64,000 bases of DNA from Marinomonas fungiae (GCF_001418205.1 NZ_LIQF01000004.1:62001-126000); one strand, 5' to 3'. Shown: positions 9,483 to 18,027, counted from the first letter of the stretch. Notes: a model not told the origin generated them from the letters alone. Numbers and translations are program-made.

Positions 9483-10718
9483 TCATTCATCGTAATAGGC
9501 AAGGCAAACTCGGTTACGGCCCGTCATTTTGGCCTCGTACAGCGCTTGATCAACGCGCTTAAAGGATTCTTCTAGCAAGCTTTCTGAAGCTAACTGAATA
9601 ACCCCAATGGACACCGTCATCTGCACAGGCTGACCTTTCAATGTCACCATTTGGTCAGGTATATACTGACGTACTCGCTCGGCAGCTTGTTTGGCATCGG
9701 CCAATTCGTGGTGAGGCAGTAACACATAAAACTCCTCCCCCCCTATGCGAAACACGCGCGCATCTGGCGGAATCGACCGCTCAATACACTCCACTAAGAA
9801 TTTCAACGCTTCATCACCACCAGAGTGGCCAAAGCGGTCATTAATCGATTTAAAGTGATCAATATCGATGGTAAGTAAACTAGAGGAGTGGTGCATCTGC
9901 TGCGCTTTTTGCAACACAATACTGACAGCCAAATTAAACTCGCGTCGATTCCCCACCCCCGTAAGCGGGTCCGTTCGACTGGCTTGGTCGAGCTGGCGCA
10001 TCAGACGATTGCGCTCCGTAATATCGAGCATGGCTCCCACTTGGCCACCTTTATCACCGTTTTCTTTAAAGAAAACCGCTTTATTAAACTCAATTTCAAA
10101 CAGCTCGCCCTTGGCATTTTTTACTGCCGCTTCATAGACTTGGGTTCCACCTGAAGCCAACAGTGCTTGGTCAGCCTGATAGTAGACATCGGCCAATTCT
10201 TTCGGGGCAATGTCATACACCGAATGGTTAACTATCTTGTCTTTTGGGATACCAATAAAGTCACTAAAGGTTTGATTGCAACCGCGATAGACATGGAATT
10301 CATCCTTGTAAAAGATCGGTACCGGAATCGCGTCGAGCAAGGTTTGGAGAATATTTTCCTGTTGCGAGGGGTTGTTATTATGCCAAGAGGCGCGGGCATT
10401 TTCTGAAACAACCCAAGCAGCGATACGCGTCAAATCATCAAAGGCGGCACTGTCGTTTACCCCCTGAGCAATCCATTTCAAAGCCTGACTAAAATCCCAA
10501 CGATCCAGCAAGATGAGCACTTTTCGTGCCGCCATATAGGGCACATCCTCGGTGTTCAAGTCTGATTCATGCAAGATGATCAAGCTAGAGACCGGTGTAT
10601 CTTGCAAAGCATCGATCCCTTGCCAGCTAAATTTATCAGGAACACGGGACAGTAAGCTCGTTAATGACTCCTTCCATGGAGCAAGCGCTTTTGAATAATA
10701 GAGAATGGAAGGGGTCAT
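9483..10718 (-). CDS. PAS-GGDEF diguanylate cyclase
   Basis: Probably makes the second messenger cyclic di-GMP from two GTP; 411 residues, cytoplasmic. Residues 1 to about 120 have no domain I recognise. A PAS domain follows (DAIPVPIFYKDEFHVYRGCN to the PAC-like EIEFNKAVFFKENGD, near 125-240). The GGDEF domain fills the C-terminal 165 residues, beginning SRTDPLTGVGNRREFN. The active-site motif is intact as GGEEF. The product-inhibition RxxD usually found just upstream is not at the expected position, so feedback inhibition may be lost. ATG 10718 is preferred to a TTG at 10724. It converges on the putA operon and its signal is unknown. Confidence 0.9.
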   Translation of the reverse strand: MTPSILYYSKALAPWKESLTSLLSRVPDKFSWQGIDALQDTPVSSLIILHESDLNTEDVPYMAARKVLILLDRWDFSQALKWIAQGVNDSAAFDDLTRIAAWVVSENARASWHNNNPSQQENILQTLLDAIPVPIFYKDEFHVYRGCNQTFSDFIGIPKDKIVNHSVYDIAPKELADVYYQADQALLASGGTQVYEAAVKNAKGELFEIEFNKAVFFKENGDKGGQVGAMLDITERNRLMRQLDQASRTDPLTGVGNRREFNLAVSIVLQKAQQMHHSSSLLTIDIDHFKSINDRFGHSGGDEALKFLVECIERSIPPDARVFRIGGEEFYVLLPHHELADAKQAAERVRQYIPDQMVTLKGQPVQMTVSIGVIQLASESLLEESFKRVDQALYEAKMTGRNRVCLAYYDE

Positions 10719-10840
10719 AAGCAAAAAGCCTGAAATAAACTAAAAGAATAGCCTAAAAGCTCAGACCGTTCTGGTCAATTTATAAGCTGTTTAATAATGC
10801 GACCTGTGTGTAGCATTATGTTAAATAAGTTATAGCTAAT

Positions 10841-10861
10841 GAAAACCCCGCATCAGCGGGG
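10841..10861 (-). terminator. Terminator of TRAP binding-protein gene 1
   Basis: CCCCGC (10846-10851) and GCGGGG (10856-10861) surround a 4-nt loop. On the minus strand TTTTC follows. It is about 30 bases after the stop of the gene at 10890. Confidence 0.85.
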
Positions 10862-10889
10862 CCTCCATTGTCTTACTTAAGACTTGTGT

Positions 10890-12011
10890 CTATTCAGCAT
10901 CACGAGCGTTGATGTAAGCGCGTTCTGATACCGCATGCCATTGCGATACTTTACCCAAGAAAGCTTTAAACGACTCGTATACTTTGTTACTCATCTCATC
11001 GTTTGCCGCTACGCCTTCCAGCGTTTCTTGAGACGCTTGTTTCAGCGCTTTTAAGACATCGTCAGGGAACGGACGAAGGTCAACATTGTGCTCGTTAACT
11101 AACGTTTGCAATGCATCGTTATTCAAGGCCGTAAACTCATCTAACATATCCTGAGTGGCTTGACGCGAGGCCGAGCGAACAATGGCTTGTAGGTCTTTTG
11201 GTAGCGCTTCAAAGGCAGTCTTATTGACCAAAAGCTCCATCTCAGAGCCTGGCTCATGCCAACCTGGGTAGTAGTAGTATTTGGCCGCTTTGTACAAACC
11301 AAATGCTAGGTCATTATAAGGCCCCACCCACTCTGTGGCATCGATCGTACCGGTTTGCAGTGCGGTGAAGATCTCCCCACCTGGCAAGTTGATCGGTGAG
11401 CCGCCTAGCTTCTCAAGTACTTCACCACCAAGGCCCGGAATACGCATCTTCAGTCCATTGAAATCGTCGAGCGAGTTGATTTCTTTATTGAACCAGCCAC
11501 CCATCTGTACCCCAGTGTTACCCGCTGTCAAAGGAAGCAGGTTAAACGGTTCGTACACTTCTTCCCATAGCTTCATACCGCCGCCATGGTAGATCCAAGA
11601 ATTGATTTCTTGCGCTGTCATCCCAAAAGGTACCGCGGTAAAGAACTGGGCGGCAGGAGCTTTGCCTTTCCAGTAATACGCTGCACCGTGGCCTAGCTCA
11701 GCAGTGCCTCGGGATACCGCATCAAATACTTCTAACGGTGGCACCAACTCCCCCGCCGCATACACTTTTACTTTTAAACGGCCGCCAGACATCTCAGTGA
11801 TATTATTGGCTAAGTATTCCGCGCCAGTCCCTAGACCAGGAAAGTTTTTCGGCCAAGTAGTGACCATTTTCCATTCAATAGTTTCTTGTTTAGCCGGCGC
11901 CGCCGCTTGTGTTTCCGTACTGCTGGATTGCTCAGAACCACCACAGGCAACCAAAGTTGCCGCTGTGATCCCAGCAAGCGTCCACTTGCTAAAAGCTTTT
12001 GCGTTGATCAT
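10890..12011 (-). CDS. TRAP substrate-binding lipoprotein 1 (TakP-like DctP)
   Basis: Periplasmic substrate-binding protein of a TRAP transporter, 373 residues, anchored as a lipoprotein: the lipobox ATLVACGG gives Cys23. The mature part begins IEWKMVTTWPKNFPGLGTG, the hallmark of the TakP (2-oxo acid, Na+-dependent) group, and continues with FNGLKMRIPGLGGEVL and GTIDATEWVGPYNDLAF. The Glu-Trp pair in ATEW is the one associated with ligand and sodium in TakP. It is the most divergent of three tandem paralogues, which all read leftward. The promoter at 12138-12166 and the terminator at 10841-10861 make it a separate transcript. No permease genes adjoin; the DctQM pair at 1.4-3.3 kb is the nearest candidate partner. 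Confidence 0.92.
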   Translation of the reverse strand: MINAKAFSKWTLAGITAATLVACGGSEQSSSTETQAAAPAKQETIEWKMVTTWPKNFPGLGTGAEYLANNITEMSGGRLKVKVYAAGELVPPLEVFDAVSRGTAELGHGAAYYWKGKAPAAQFFTAVPFGMTAQEINSWIYHGGGMKLWEEVYEPFNLLPLTAGNTGVQMGGWFNKEINSLDDFNGLKMRIPGLGGEVLEKLGGSPINLPGGEIFTALQTGTIDATEWVGPYNDLAFGLYKAAKYYYYPGWHEPGSEMELLVNKTAFEALPKDLQAIVRSASRQATQDMLDEFTALNNDALQTLVNEHNVDLRPFPDDVLKALKQASQETLEGVAANDEMSNKVYESFKAFLGKVSQWHAVSERAYINARDAE

Positions 12012-12137
12012 TGATGTATCCCTCAGAAAACTTATTACATTATTCTTTTTGTCAGTTCACGACTGGGTTGTCTTGGAGTGAATCGGCCACTCTCCACCGA
12101 GCAGAAGATCATATTTCTTCCGCATTGGTGATTAAGG

Positions 12138-12166
12138 ATACTATGCTTTGCATTCCTAGAGCTCAA
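12138..12166 (-). promoter_or_regulatory. Promoter of TRAP binding-protein gene 1
   Basis: On the minus strand TTGAGC, 17 nt, TAGTAT. It lies about 130 nt before the start codon. The same arrangement precedes the other two paralogues, which supports it as a real sigma-70 promoter. Confidence 0.65.
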
Positions 12167-12187
12167 CACCTAGCTTAAAAATTGGCC

Positions 12188-12222
12188 AAAAAAAAGCCTC
12201 TTAGTTCAATCACTAAGAGGCT
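12188..12222 (-). terminator. Terminator of TRAP binding-protein gene 2
   Basis: AGCCTCTTAG (12195-12204) and CTAAGAGGCT (12213-12222) form a 10-bp perfect stem with an 8-nt loop. On the minus strand a run of T residues follows. Confidence 0.92.
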
Positions 12223-12244
12223 TTCGTCTGATATCTAAAACCGG

Positions 12245-13366
12245 TTAGTCGCCAGCGCGGGCATTGATGATGGCACGCTCAGAGATGTCGCTCCATTTCA
12301 TGACTTTTAGTTTGAAGTCTTTCATTGAGTCATACACTTTTTGGCTCATAGGATCGTTAGCCGCCACTTTGTCCATCACAGTTTCTGTTGACGCTCGGAA
12401 TTCCGCTAACACATCATCAGGGAAACGCTTTAACACCACACCATGCTCGTTAATCAGCGTTTCTAAGGCACTGTTATTCATCGCCATAAACTCATCAAGG
12501 ATATCGGCATTGGTTTGACGTGCCGCCGCACGCACAATCAACTGCAGGTCTTCTGGCAAGGCTTCAAAGGCGTCTTTGTTGACCACGGTTTCCAGTGCTG
12601 AACCGGGCTCTTGCCAGCCTGGGTAGTAGTAGAACTTCGCCGCTTTGTAGAGGCCAAAGGCTAGGTCGTTGTATGGGCCAACGAATTCAGTCGCATCGAT
12701 GGTGCCAGTTTGCAGGGCAGTAAACATTTCGCTACCCGGCATGTTCACGACGGTAACACCTGCGTCCGCAAGCACTTCACCACCTAGACCCGGCATACGC
12801 ATTTTCAGACCATCAAGATCCGCTACCGAGTTGATTTCTTTGTTAAACCAGCCACCCATTTGTGTACCAGAGTTACCCGATGCCATCGGAATGACATTAA
12901 ACGGTGCATACACTTCTTCCCACAGTGCTTGGCCACCACCATGAGACAACCAAGCGTTCATTTCCTGCGCTGTTAAGCCAAAAGGTACGGTGGTAAAGAA
13001 TTGCGCCGCTGGCACCTTGCCCTTCCAGTAGTAAGACGCACCATGGCTGATCTGCGCTGTGCCACGAGAAACCGCATCAAAAGCCTCTAGCGCTGGCACT
13101 AATTCCCCTGCGGCATACACTTTGACATGAATACGGCCACCTGACATAGCATTGATGCTTTCCGCTAGGGCTTCGGCACCAGTCCCCAATGCAGGGAAGT
13201 TTTTCGGCCAAGTGGTCACCATTTTCCACTCAATGGTTTCTGGTTTCGCCGGAGCGGCCGCTTGTGTTTGCGTATTCTCTGATGGTTCAGAACCGCCACA
13301 GGCAACCAAACTGGCTGCTGTGATGCCGGCAAGCATCCACTTGCTAAAAGCTTTTGCGTTGATCAT
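12245..13366 (-). CDS. TRAP substrate-binding lipoprotein 2 (TakP-like DctP)
   Basis: Second tandem paralogue, 373 residues. Start chosen at MINAKAF (13366) with AAGGA upstream; the frame is open for 19 more codons, but those look like leader sequence. The signal peptide MINAKAFSKWMLAGITAAS is nearly the same as in paralogue 1 and the lipobox is SLVACGG. The mature part is instead almost the same as paralogue 3, roughly nine residues in ten. The gene therefore looks mosaic, with a front from one neighbour and a body from the other. The pocket motif reads ATEFVGPYND, Phe in place of Trp. It has its own promoter and terminator. Substrate unknown. Confidence 0.92.
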   Translation of the reverse strand: MINAKAFSKWMLAGITAASLVACGGSEPSENTQTQAAAPAKPETIEWKMVTTWPKNFPALGTGAEALAESINAMSGGRIHVKVYAAGELVPALEAFDAVSRGTAQISHGASYYWKGKVPAAQFFTTVPFGLTAQEMNAWLSHGGGQALWEEVYAPFNVIPMASGNSGTQMGGWFNKEINSVADLDGLKMRMPGLGGEVLADAGVTVVNMPGSEMFTALQTGTIDATEFVGPYNDLAFGLYKAAKFYYYPGWQEPGSALETVVNKDAFEALPEDLQLIVRAAARQTNADILDEFMAMNNSALETLINEHGVVLKRFPDDVLAEFRASTETVMDKVAANDPMSQKVYDSMKDFKLKVMKWSDISERAIINARAGD

Positions 13367-13480
13367 GGATTTATTCCTTAGGAAGCTAGTTACTTTATTT
13401 TTGTCATTAAAACCGAAGTGCACAGAGTTGTTTCATGCTCTTAGGCAATGATTCTATGTCCAGCACATGGGGATTCAAGG

Positions 13481-13509
13481 ATACTATGTTTTGAGTAGAA
13501 ATTGCTCAA
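13481..13509 (-). promoter_or_regulatory. Promoter of TRAP binding-protein gene 2
   Basis: On the minus strand TTGAGC, 17 nt, TAGTAT, with both hexamers identical to those of paralogue 1. The stretch CATAGTATCCTT is shared by the two genes. It is about 115 nt before the start codon. Confidence 0.65.
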
Positions 13510-13531
13510 CAACCCTATTAGCAATTGGTAT

Positions 13532-13565
13532 AAAAAAGCCCCTTAATTCAAAGTATTAAGAGGCT
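13532..13565 (-). terminator. Terminator of TRAP binding-protein gene 3
   Basis: AGCCCCTTAA (13537-13546) pairs with TTAAGAGGCT (13556-13565) with one mismatch. On the minus strand T residues follow. The sequence is clearly related to the terminator after gene 2, so it was duplicated with the gene. Confidence 0.85.
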
Positions 13566-13590
13566 AAGTGTCATTAACTTTTAATCCACT

Positions 13591-14718
13591 TTAGTCAGCG
13601 GATCGAGCGTTAAGAATGGCGCGCTCAGAAATATCACTCCATTGCATGACATTCTGTTTGAAGTCCTTCATGGAGTCATAGACTTTTTGGCTCAATGGAT
13701 CGTTAGCCGCCACTTTTTCCATCACCCTCTGCGTCGATGCGCGGAACTCCGCTAACACATCATCAGGGTAGCGTTTTAGGATCACCCCATGCTCGTTAAT
13801 CAAGGTGTTCAGCGCACTGTTATTCATCGCGGTGTATTCATCTAAAATGTCCGCATTGGTTTGACGAGCCGCCGCACGCACAATCAATTTTAGATCTTCA
13901 GGTAGGGCTTCAAACGCATCTTTATTGATGAATGTTTCAACCGTTGAACCAGGCTCTTGCCAGCCCGGGTAGTAGTAGTATTTCGCCGCTTTGTAGATAC
14001 CAAAAGCTAAGTCATTGTATGGGCCGACGAATTCTGTCGCATCAATGGTACCGGTTTGCAACGCGGTAAACATTTCGCTACCCGGCATGTTCACAACCGT
14101 TACACCCGCATCCGCTAGCACTTCGCCGCCTAGACCCGGCATACGCATTTTTAGGCCATTAAGATCCGCTACCGAGTTGATTTCTTTATTGAACCAACCG
14201 CCCATTTGCGTACCCGTGTTACCCGCTGCCATGGGGATAATGTTAAACGGTGCATACACCTCTTCCCAAAGCGCTTGACCACCGCCATGAGATAGCCATG
14301 CATTCATTTCTTGTGCTGTTAAGCCAAAAGGCACGGTAGTAAAGAACTGTGCCGCAGGCACCTTACCCTTCCAGTAATAGGATGCTGCGTGGCCAATCTG
14401 AGCCGTGCCACGAGACACTGCATCAAAGGCTTCCAATGCTGGAACTAATTCGCCAGCGGCGTAGACTTTGACCTTAATACGACCACCAGACATAGCGGTA
14501 ATGCTTTGAGCTAGGTGCTCAGCCCCCGTGCCCAATGCAGGGAAGTTTTTCGGCCAAGTGGTGACCATTTTCCATTCAATAGGCTCAACTTTCGCAACCG
14601 GTGCAGCCGTTTGATTGGATTCAGTTGAAGCCGTTTCATTGCTGCCGCCACAGGCAACCAAAGATAAAGACAACAAACCAGCCAGCGCTAATTTGCCGAA
14701 ATTCGCGATTTTTTTCAT
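13591..14718 (-). CDS. TRAP substrate-binding lipoprotein 3 (TakP-like DctP)
   Basis: Third tandem paralogue, 375 residues. Its signal peptide (MKKIANFGKLALAGLLSLS, lipobox SLVACGG) differs from the other two. The mature part begins IEWKMVTTWPKNFPALGTG and is nearly identical to that of paralogue 2, including ATEFVGPYND and the pocket stretch GVTVVNMPGSEMF. It starts at ATG 14718 with GAGGAA upstream. Its promoter region is unusual: a 15-bp perfect inverted repeat overlaps the -35 element. Three separately transcribed binding proteins could feed one permease with different ligands or under different conditions. This is inferred from family and context only. Confidence 0.92.
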   Translation of the reverse strand: MKKIANFGKLALAGLLSLSLVACGGSNETASTESNQTAAPVAKVEPIEWKMVTTWPKNFPALGTGAEHLAQSITAMSGGRIKVKVYAAGELVPALEAFDAVSRGTAQIGHAASYYWKGKVPAAQFFTTVPFGLTAQEMNAWLSHGGGQALWEEVYAPFNIIPMAAGNTGTQMGGWFNKEINSVADLNGLKMRMPGLGGEVLADAGVTVVNMPGSEMFTALQTGTIDATEFVGPYNDLAFGIYKAAKYYYYPGWQEPGSTVETFINKDAFEALPEDLKLIVRAAARQTNADILDEYTAMNNSALNTLINEHGVILKRYPDDVLAEFRASTQRVMEKVAANDPLSQKVYDSMKDFKQNVMQWSDISERAILNARSAD

Positions 14719-14884
14719 TGTTTCCTCAGAAAGCTAGTTAATCACTGCTCACACTCTGACGGTATGAGGCAGATAAATTCGACGCGTTAAAAGCCTAATG
14801 CTTCAACACGAATTGAACGAGATAAACGGCGGTATTTTTGTTTTTGTAGGCGTTTGAATGACACCGGAATCGGTGCATGCGGGA

Positions 14885-14913
14885 ATGGTATGCTGGTTTG
14901 TTGAGCAACTCAA
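14885..14913 (-). promoter_or_regulatory. Promoter of TRAP binding-protein gene 3
   Basis: On the minus strand TTGAGT, 17 nt, TACCAT. Spacing and -35 follow the promoters of paralogues 1 and 2, but the -10 has diverged. The -35 end runs into the long inverted repeat at 14910-14946. Confidence 0.5.
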
Positions 14914-14946
14914 CGAAATTCTAAGCAGGCGTTAGAATTTCGTTGA
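14910..14946. repeat. 15-bp perfect inverted repeat at a promoter
   Basis: TCAACGAAATTCTAA (14910-14924) and TTAGAATTTCGTTGA (14932-14946) are exact reverse complements around a 7-nt spacer. No T-run follows on either strand. It covers the -35 region of the gene-3 promoter, so an operator or a cruciform is more likely than a terminator. Confidence 0.85.
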
Positions 14947-14960
14947 ATCAGGCCACTAAA

Positions 14961-14981
14961 CGCCTAAAAACAGGCTTTTTT
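14961..14981 (-). terminator. Possible weak terminator after the oxidoreductase gene
   Basis: GCCT and AGGC form a short stem around an A-rich loop, with a T-run on the plus-strand side and GTTT on the minus-strand side. It is 25 bases after the oxidoreductase stop. It is weak in the minus direction, and the larger inverted repeat next to it may help. Confidence 0.4.
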
Positions 14982-15005
14982 CGAGTAATAATGGCACTTT
15001 AACGC

Positions 15006-16058
15006 TTAAAACGGGCTGGTGTAATACCATGTAATACGCTCACCGGTTTGCGCCGATTGCTCGGCTAGCTTCATGGCATATACCAACTCACAAGCATGAC
15101 GTTTGGACACTGGTGCTTCACCACGACCTTGGATGGCATCGGTCAGTTGCTGATAGAAATCCACATAACGACCTGCACTGATGGACTCCTCTAAAGCACT
15201 GATGTGATCTTGGCTCGGCGCATGGTAGCGTACGGCTTTTTGCTCAGAACTGGCAAAATCGGTTTGACCTGGTAGCTCTCCAGCACGCAAAGCATCTTCT
15301 TGTGCATCTAAACCATAACAATGCCAAGAGCCCCCATCAAAGCGCGCGTTGTAGCGACGCATTTCACCCGCTTCAAATAAGCTCGCACCCAGTCGCACCC
15401 GAGATTTACCGTACCCCAACTCAATTTCAAAGCTATCCGGTGCAGCGCCACCATCACGCAATGTATCTATATTGGCTTGCACCCAGTCAGGTATACCCAA
15501 AAGTGCTAGAGCTTGATCCATTACATGGGGGCCAAGGTCCCAGAAGATCCCAGTGCCGACTCCCGGCTGCTCGCGCCAACGCTCTTGCACCAACGGACGG
15601 AAGCGATCGAAGCGACTTTCCAACTGTTTCAATTGGCCCAGCTCACCCGTTTCGACCAGCTCTTTTAAACGTAGGAAATCACCATCAAAGCGGCGGTTTT
15701 GATAGACACTAAAGACCAAACCGTTATCGTAGGCAATACGGCACAATTCTTCGATTTGCTCAATTTCCGTCACCGATGGTTTTTCTAGCAACACATGCTT
15801 ACCAGACTTGAGCGCTAATTTAGCTTGTGGGAAATGCAGTTCGTTGGGTGTGGTAATCACCACTAGATCGATCTCATCGCCTGCAATCAGCGCATCAGCG
15901 TCATTTACCACAGTCACATCCGGCCAGTATTGATGCACCTTCTCTGCACTGGAGGAGCAAATATACGACAAGGTCATCTCGTCCTGATGCGCCACAAATG
16001 GCGCATGAAACACGCGGCCCGATAAGCCAAACCCAATAATGCCAACTCGAATGCTCAT
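15006..16058 (-). CDS. Gfo/Idh/MocA-family NAD(P)-dependent oxidoreductase
   Basis: Sugar or polyol dehydrogenase-type enzyme, 350 residues. The N-terminal Rossmann fold begins VGIIGFGLSGRVFHAPF. The family motif EKP follows at about residue 95 (HVLLEKPSV). The C-terminal half is the alpha/beta substrate domain, with GTGIFWDLGPHVMDQAL carrying the His-Asp region. It resembles E. coli YdgJ, whose substrate is uncertain. Start at MSIRVGI (16058) with GAGGA upstream; the open frame upstream to 16142 is not conserved-looking. It is transcribed alone and substrate cannot be told from sequence. Confidence 0.87.
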   Translation of the reverse strand: MSIRVGIIGFGLSGRVFHAPFVAHQDEMTLSYICSSSAEKVHQYWPDVTVVNDADALIAGDEIDLVVITTPNELHFPQAKLALKSGKHVLLEKPSVTEIEQIEELCRIAYDNGLVFSVYQNRRFDGDFLRLKELVETGELGQLKQLESRFDRFRPLVQERWREQPGVGTGIFWDLGPHVMDQALALLGIPDWVQANIDTLRDGGAAPDSFEIELGYGKSRVRLGASLFEAGEMRRYNARFDGGSWHCYGLDAQEDALRAGELPGQTDFASSEQKAVRYHAPSQDHISALEESISAGRYVDFYQQLTDAIQGRGEAPVSKRHACELVYAMKLAEQSAQTGERITWYYTSPF

Positions 16059-16125
16059 AGTGCAGTCCTCTACTACGGTCTCTTTGCTACATACTAGCAG
16101 GGTTTTGGTTGCTGGAGCGGTAGAG

Positions 16126-16155
16126 GCGCAAATCAAACACAAGACCCAGCCCTAA
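16126..16155 (+). repeat. 30-bp repeat, copy A
   Basis: A 30-nt stretch from GCGCAAATC to CCCAGCCCTAA. It recurs at 17233-17262 in the same orientation with a single mismatch (A/G in ACACARGACCC). The two copies lie on either side of the DUF808 gene. Confidence 0.85.
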
Positions 16156-16258
16156 GAAGCTTAGAGAATGTATTTTAAAACTTCTGTACGAGAGTCTTTT
16201 AATTTATCGATCATCCCCGCACTATGGTTATTCATTTAAAACTAAACAGGGTTTAATC

Positions 16259-17158
16259 ATGGCCGGCACTAACCTACTTGCACTGATTGATGATATTGCC
16301 TCTTTATTAGATGACATCGCATTGATGTCGAAAGTGGCAGCAAAGAAAACCGGCGCGGTGCTAGGCGATGATTTGGCACTGAACGCTCAGCAAGTGACAG
16401 GAGTGAGTGCAGACCGTGAGTTACCTGTGGTATGGGCGGTAGCGAAAGGTTCGTTGATCAATAAACTGATCTTGGTTCCCTTAGCCTTACTTATTTCCGC
16501 CTTTGCTCCTTGGCTGATTACACCATTGTTGATGATCGGTGGCTTGTACCTTTGCTTTGAAGGCTTCGAGAAAATTCTACACAGCTTAACCCATAAAAAA
16601 GAGCACAGTGATCAGCTTAACCTACCAGAGGGTACAGATTTAGTGGCCTATGAGAAGGATAAAATCAAAGGCGCCATTCGTACTGACTTTATCCTTTCCG
16701 CCGAAATCGTTGTGATTGCCCTCGGTACGGTACAAAGCGCAGCATTTGTCAGCCAAGTTCTGGTGGTGTCTTTGATCGCCATAGTGATGACGGTCGGTGT
16801 TTACGCCCTCGTTGCAGGGATTGTAAAGCTCGATGACCTAGGGCTTTACCTCAGTAAAAAACACCAAGACGGCTTACTCAACACACTGGGCATGGGGCTG
16901 GTAACCTTCGCACCTAAGCTTATGAAAACTCTATCTATTGTTGGCACCATCGCGATGTTCCTAGTCGGCGGTGGCATCATTGCCCATGCTTTACCTCATA
17001 TCGAAGCGCCATTAGAATCCCTACCACCCGCTCTCGAAGCGGTTGTATCAGGCTTAGTCCCTATGCTGATTAACTTTGGTATTGGTTTATTGGCTGGCGC
17101 CTTGGTGTATCTGGCGTGGAAATATATGGTGGGACCTTTGGTATCGCGGGCTCGCTAG
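16259..17158 (+). CDS. DUF808 (YedI-type) inner-membrane protein
   Basis: Membrane protein of 299 residues in the DUF808 family, whose function is not established. The N-terminus has the family signature: [20 protein letters not shown], then [20 protein letters not shown], then [12 protein letters not shown]. Several hydrophobic segments follow (near 75-105, 140-190, 215-245 and 265-290), with CFEGFEKI after the first pair. It is a single-gene unit, between copies A and B of a 30-bp repeat, and nothing nearby suggests a partner. Confidence 0.85.
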   Translation: MAGTNLLALIDDIASLLDDIALMSKVAAKKTGAVLGDDLALNAQQVTGVSADRELPVVWAVAKGSLINKLILVPLALLISAFAPWLITPLLMIGGLYLCFEGFEKILHSLTHKKEHSDQLNLPEGTDLVAYEKDKIKGAIRTDFILSAEIVVIALGTVQSAAFVSQVLVVSLIAIVMTVGVYALVAGIVKLDDLGLYLSKKHQDGLLNTLGMGLVTFAPKLMKTLSIVGTIAMFLVGGGIIAHALPHIEAPLESLPPALEAVVSGLVPMLINFGIGLLAGALVYLAWKYMVGPLVSRAR

Positions 17159-17185
17159 ACCTCAGATGGTCTGAGTCTTGTATTC

Positions 17186-17262
17186 AATTTGCTTGCGCCT
17201 GTCTCGTCTCATTCTTCGACACCGACGCGTCAGCGCAAATCAAACACAGGACCCAGCCCTAA
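17186..17262 (+). repeat. Hairpin repeat, copy B
   Basis: ATTTGCTTGCGC (from 17188) can pair with GCGCAAAT (17233-17240) across a spacer containing CTTCGACACCGACGCGTCA. The 30-bp repeat (17233-17262) forms its right end and includes the stop codon of the neighbouring gene. The same hairpin motif is found at 18028-18113 in the opposite orientation. Confidence 0.7.
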
Positions 17263-18005
17263 TTAGATTCGAGTTTTTTCTCTAAACAAAGCTGCTGATG
17301 TAGAAGATCTACCTCTTTTATGATTTGAGGTATCAATTTTCCTTGTCGGTCGTACTCTCTTTGAAGAAATGGAGTCACCGCGATCGAGGCATGCTTGCTA
17401 TTCTTGTACGTAAAACTATCAAACATCCATGAGATCATTTCCTCAGGCGCTTTCCCAAAACTGCAAGTGATCATTGAAGGAACGTTTGCCCAATGCTTCG
17501 TATAGTTGCACCAGTCACATAGATATTGATAGTCATCACCAGATATGAACTCTCTTAGAAGCGACGCAAGGCAATTGTTACCTCTGCTGTCTAATTGCTT
17601 CAAGACGCTATCGAATTTGATAACGTTTTCATTACCTGACAGCGATAAACAAAAGAATACGGTAGTTATGAGAAGATCCGAATTGCTGTGTAACACACGC
17701 ATCAACGCTCTCATATTAGCTTCGCAGGCTAATTTAAACGTTGCATATTCTTCATCGTGTTCACCAAAGGCTCTGCGTATAGCTCGAATGACCTCTTGCT
17801 CTGATGACTCGCTGCTGAGCTTTTCTAGATAGCCATTTTTAGACCTTTTCAGCTCATGGTAGTGATACCAACAAATGTCTTTATTAAGCTCTACTGACTG
17901 TAAAGCATTCCAAGCCTTGTCATAATGTTCAACATCTAAGCTTGTATAGAGTCTTTGTTGTAACGCAGTTATATCCCAAGCTATCACTTCAACTGACGTT
18001 GCCAT
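17259..18005 (-). CDS. Hypothetical protein, AT-rich, between inverted hairpin repeats
   Basis: A 248-residue protein that I do not recognise. It is mostly helical and soluble, with no signal peptide. It has seven cysteines and a central stretch YLCDWCNYTKHWANVPS, whose N-x-x-KH pattern faintly recalls HEPN-type helical bundles; I would not assign it. Base composition and codon use look more AT-rich than in the neighbours uvrD and DUF808. Its stop codon lies inside repeat copy B, and an inverted copy of the same hairpin lies just upstream of its start. It looks like a recently inserted accessory gene. GGAGAGTTAGGCA precedes the ATG at 18005. Confidence 0.7.
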   Translation of the reverse strand: MATSVEVIAWDITALQQRLYTSLDVEHYDKAWNALQSVELNKDICWYHYHELKRSKNGYLEKLSSESSEQEVIRAIRRAFGEHDEEYATFKLACEANMRALMRVLHSNSDLLITTVFFCLSLSGNENVIKFDSVLKQLDSRGNNCLASLLREFISGDDYQYLCDWCNYTKHWANVPSMITCSFGKAPEEMISWMFDSFTYKNSKHASIAVTPFLQREYDRQGKLIPQIIKEVDLLHQQLCLEKKLESN

Positions 18006-18027
18006 TGCCTAACTCTCCTTATTAAAA

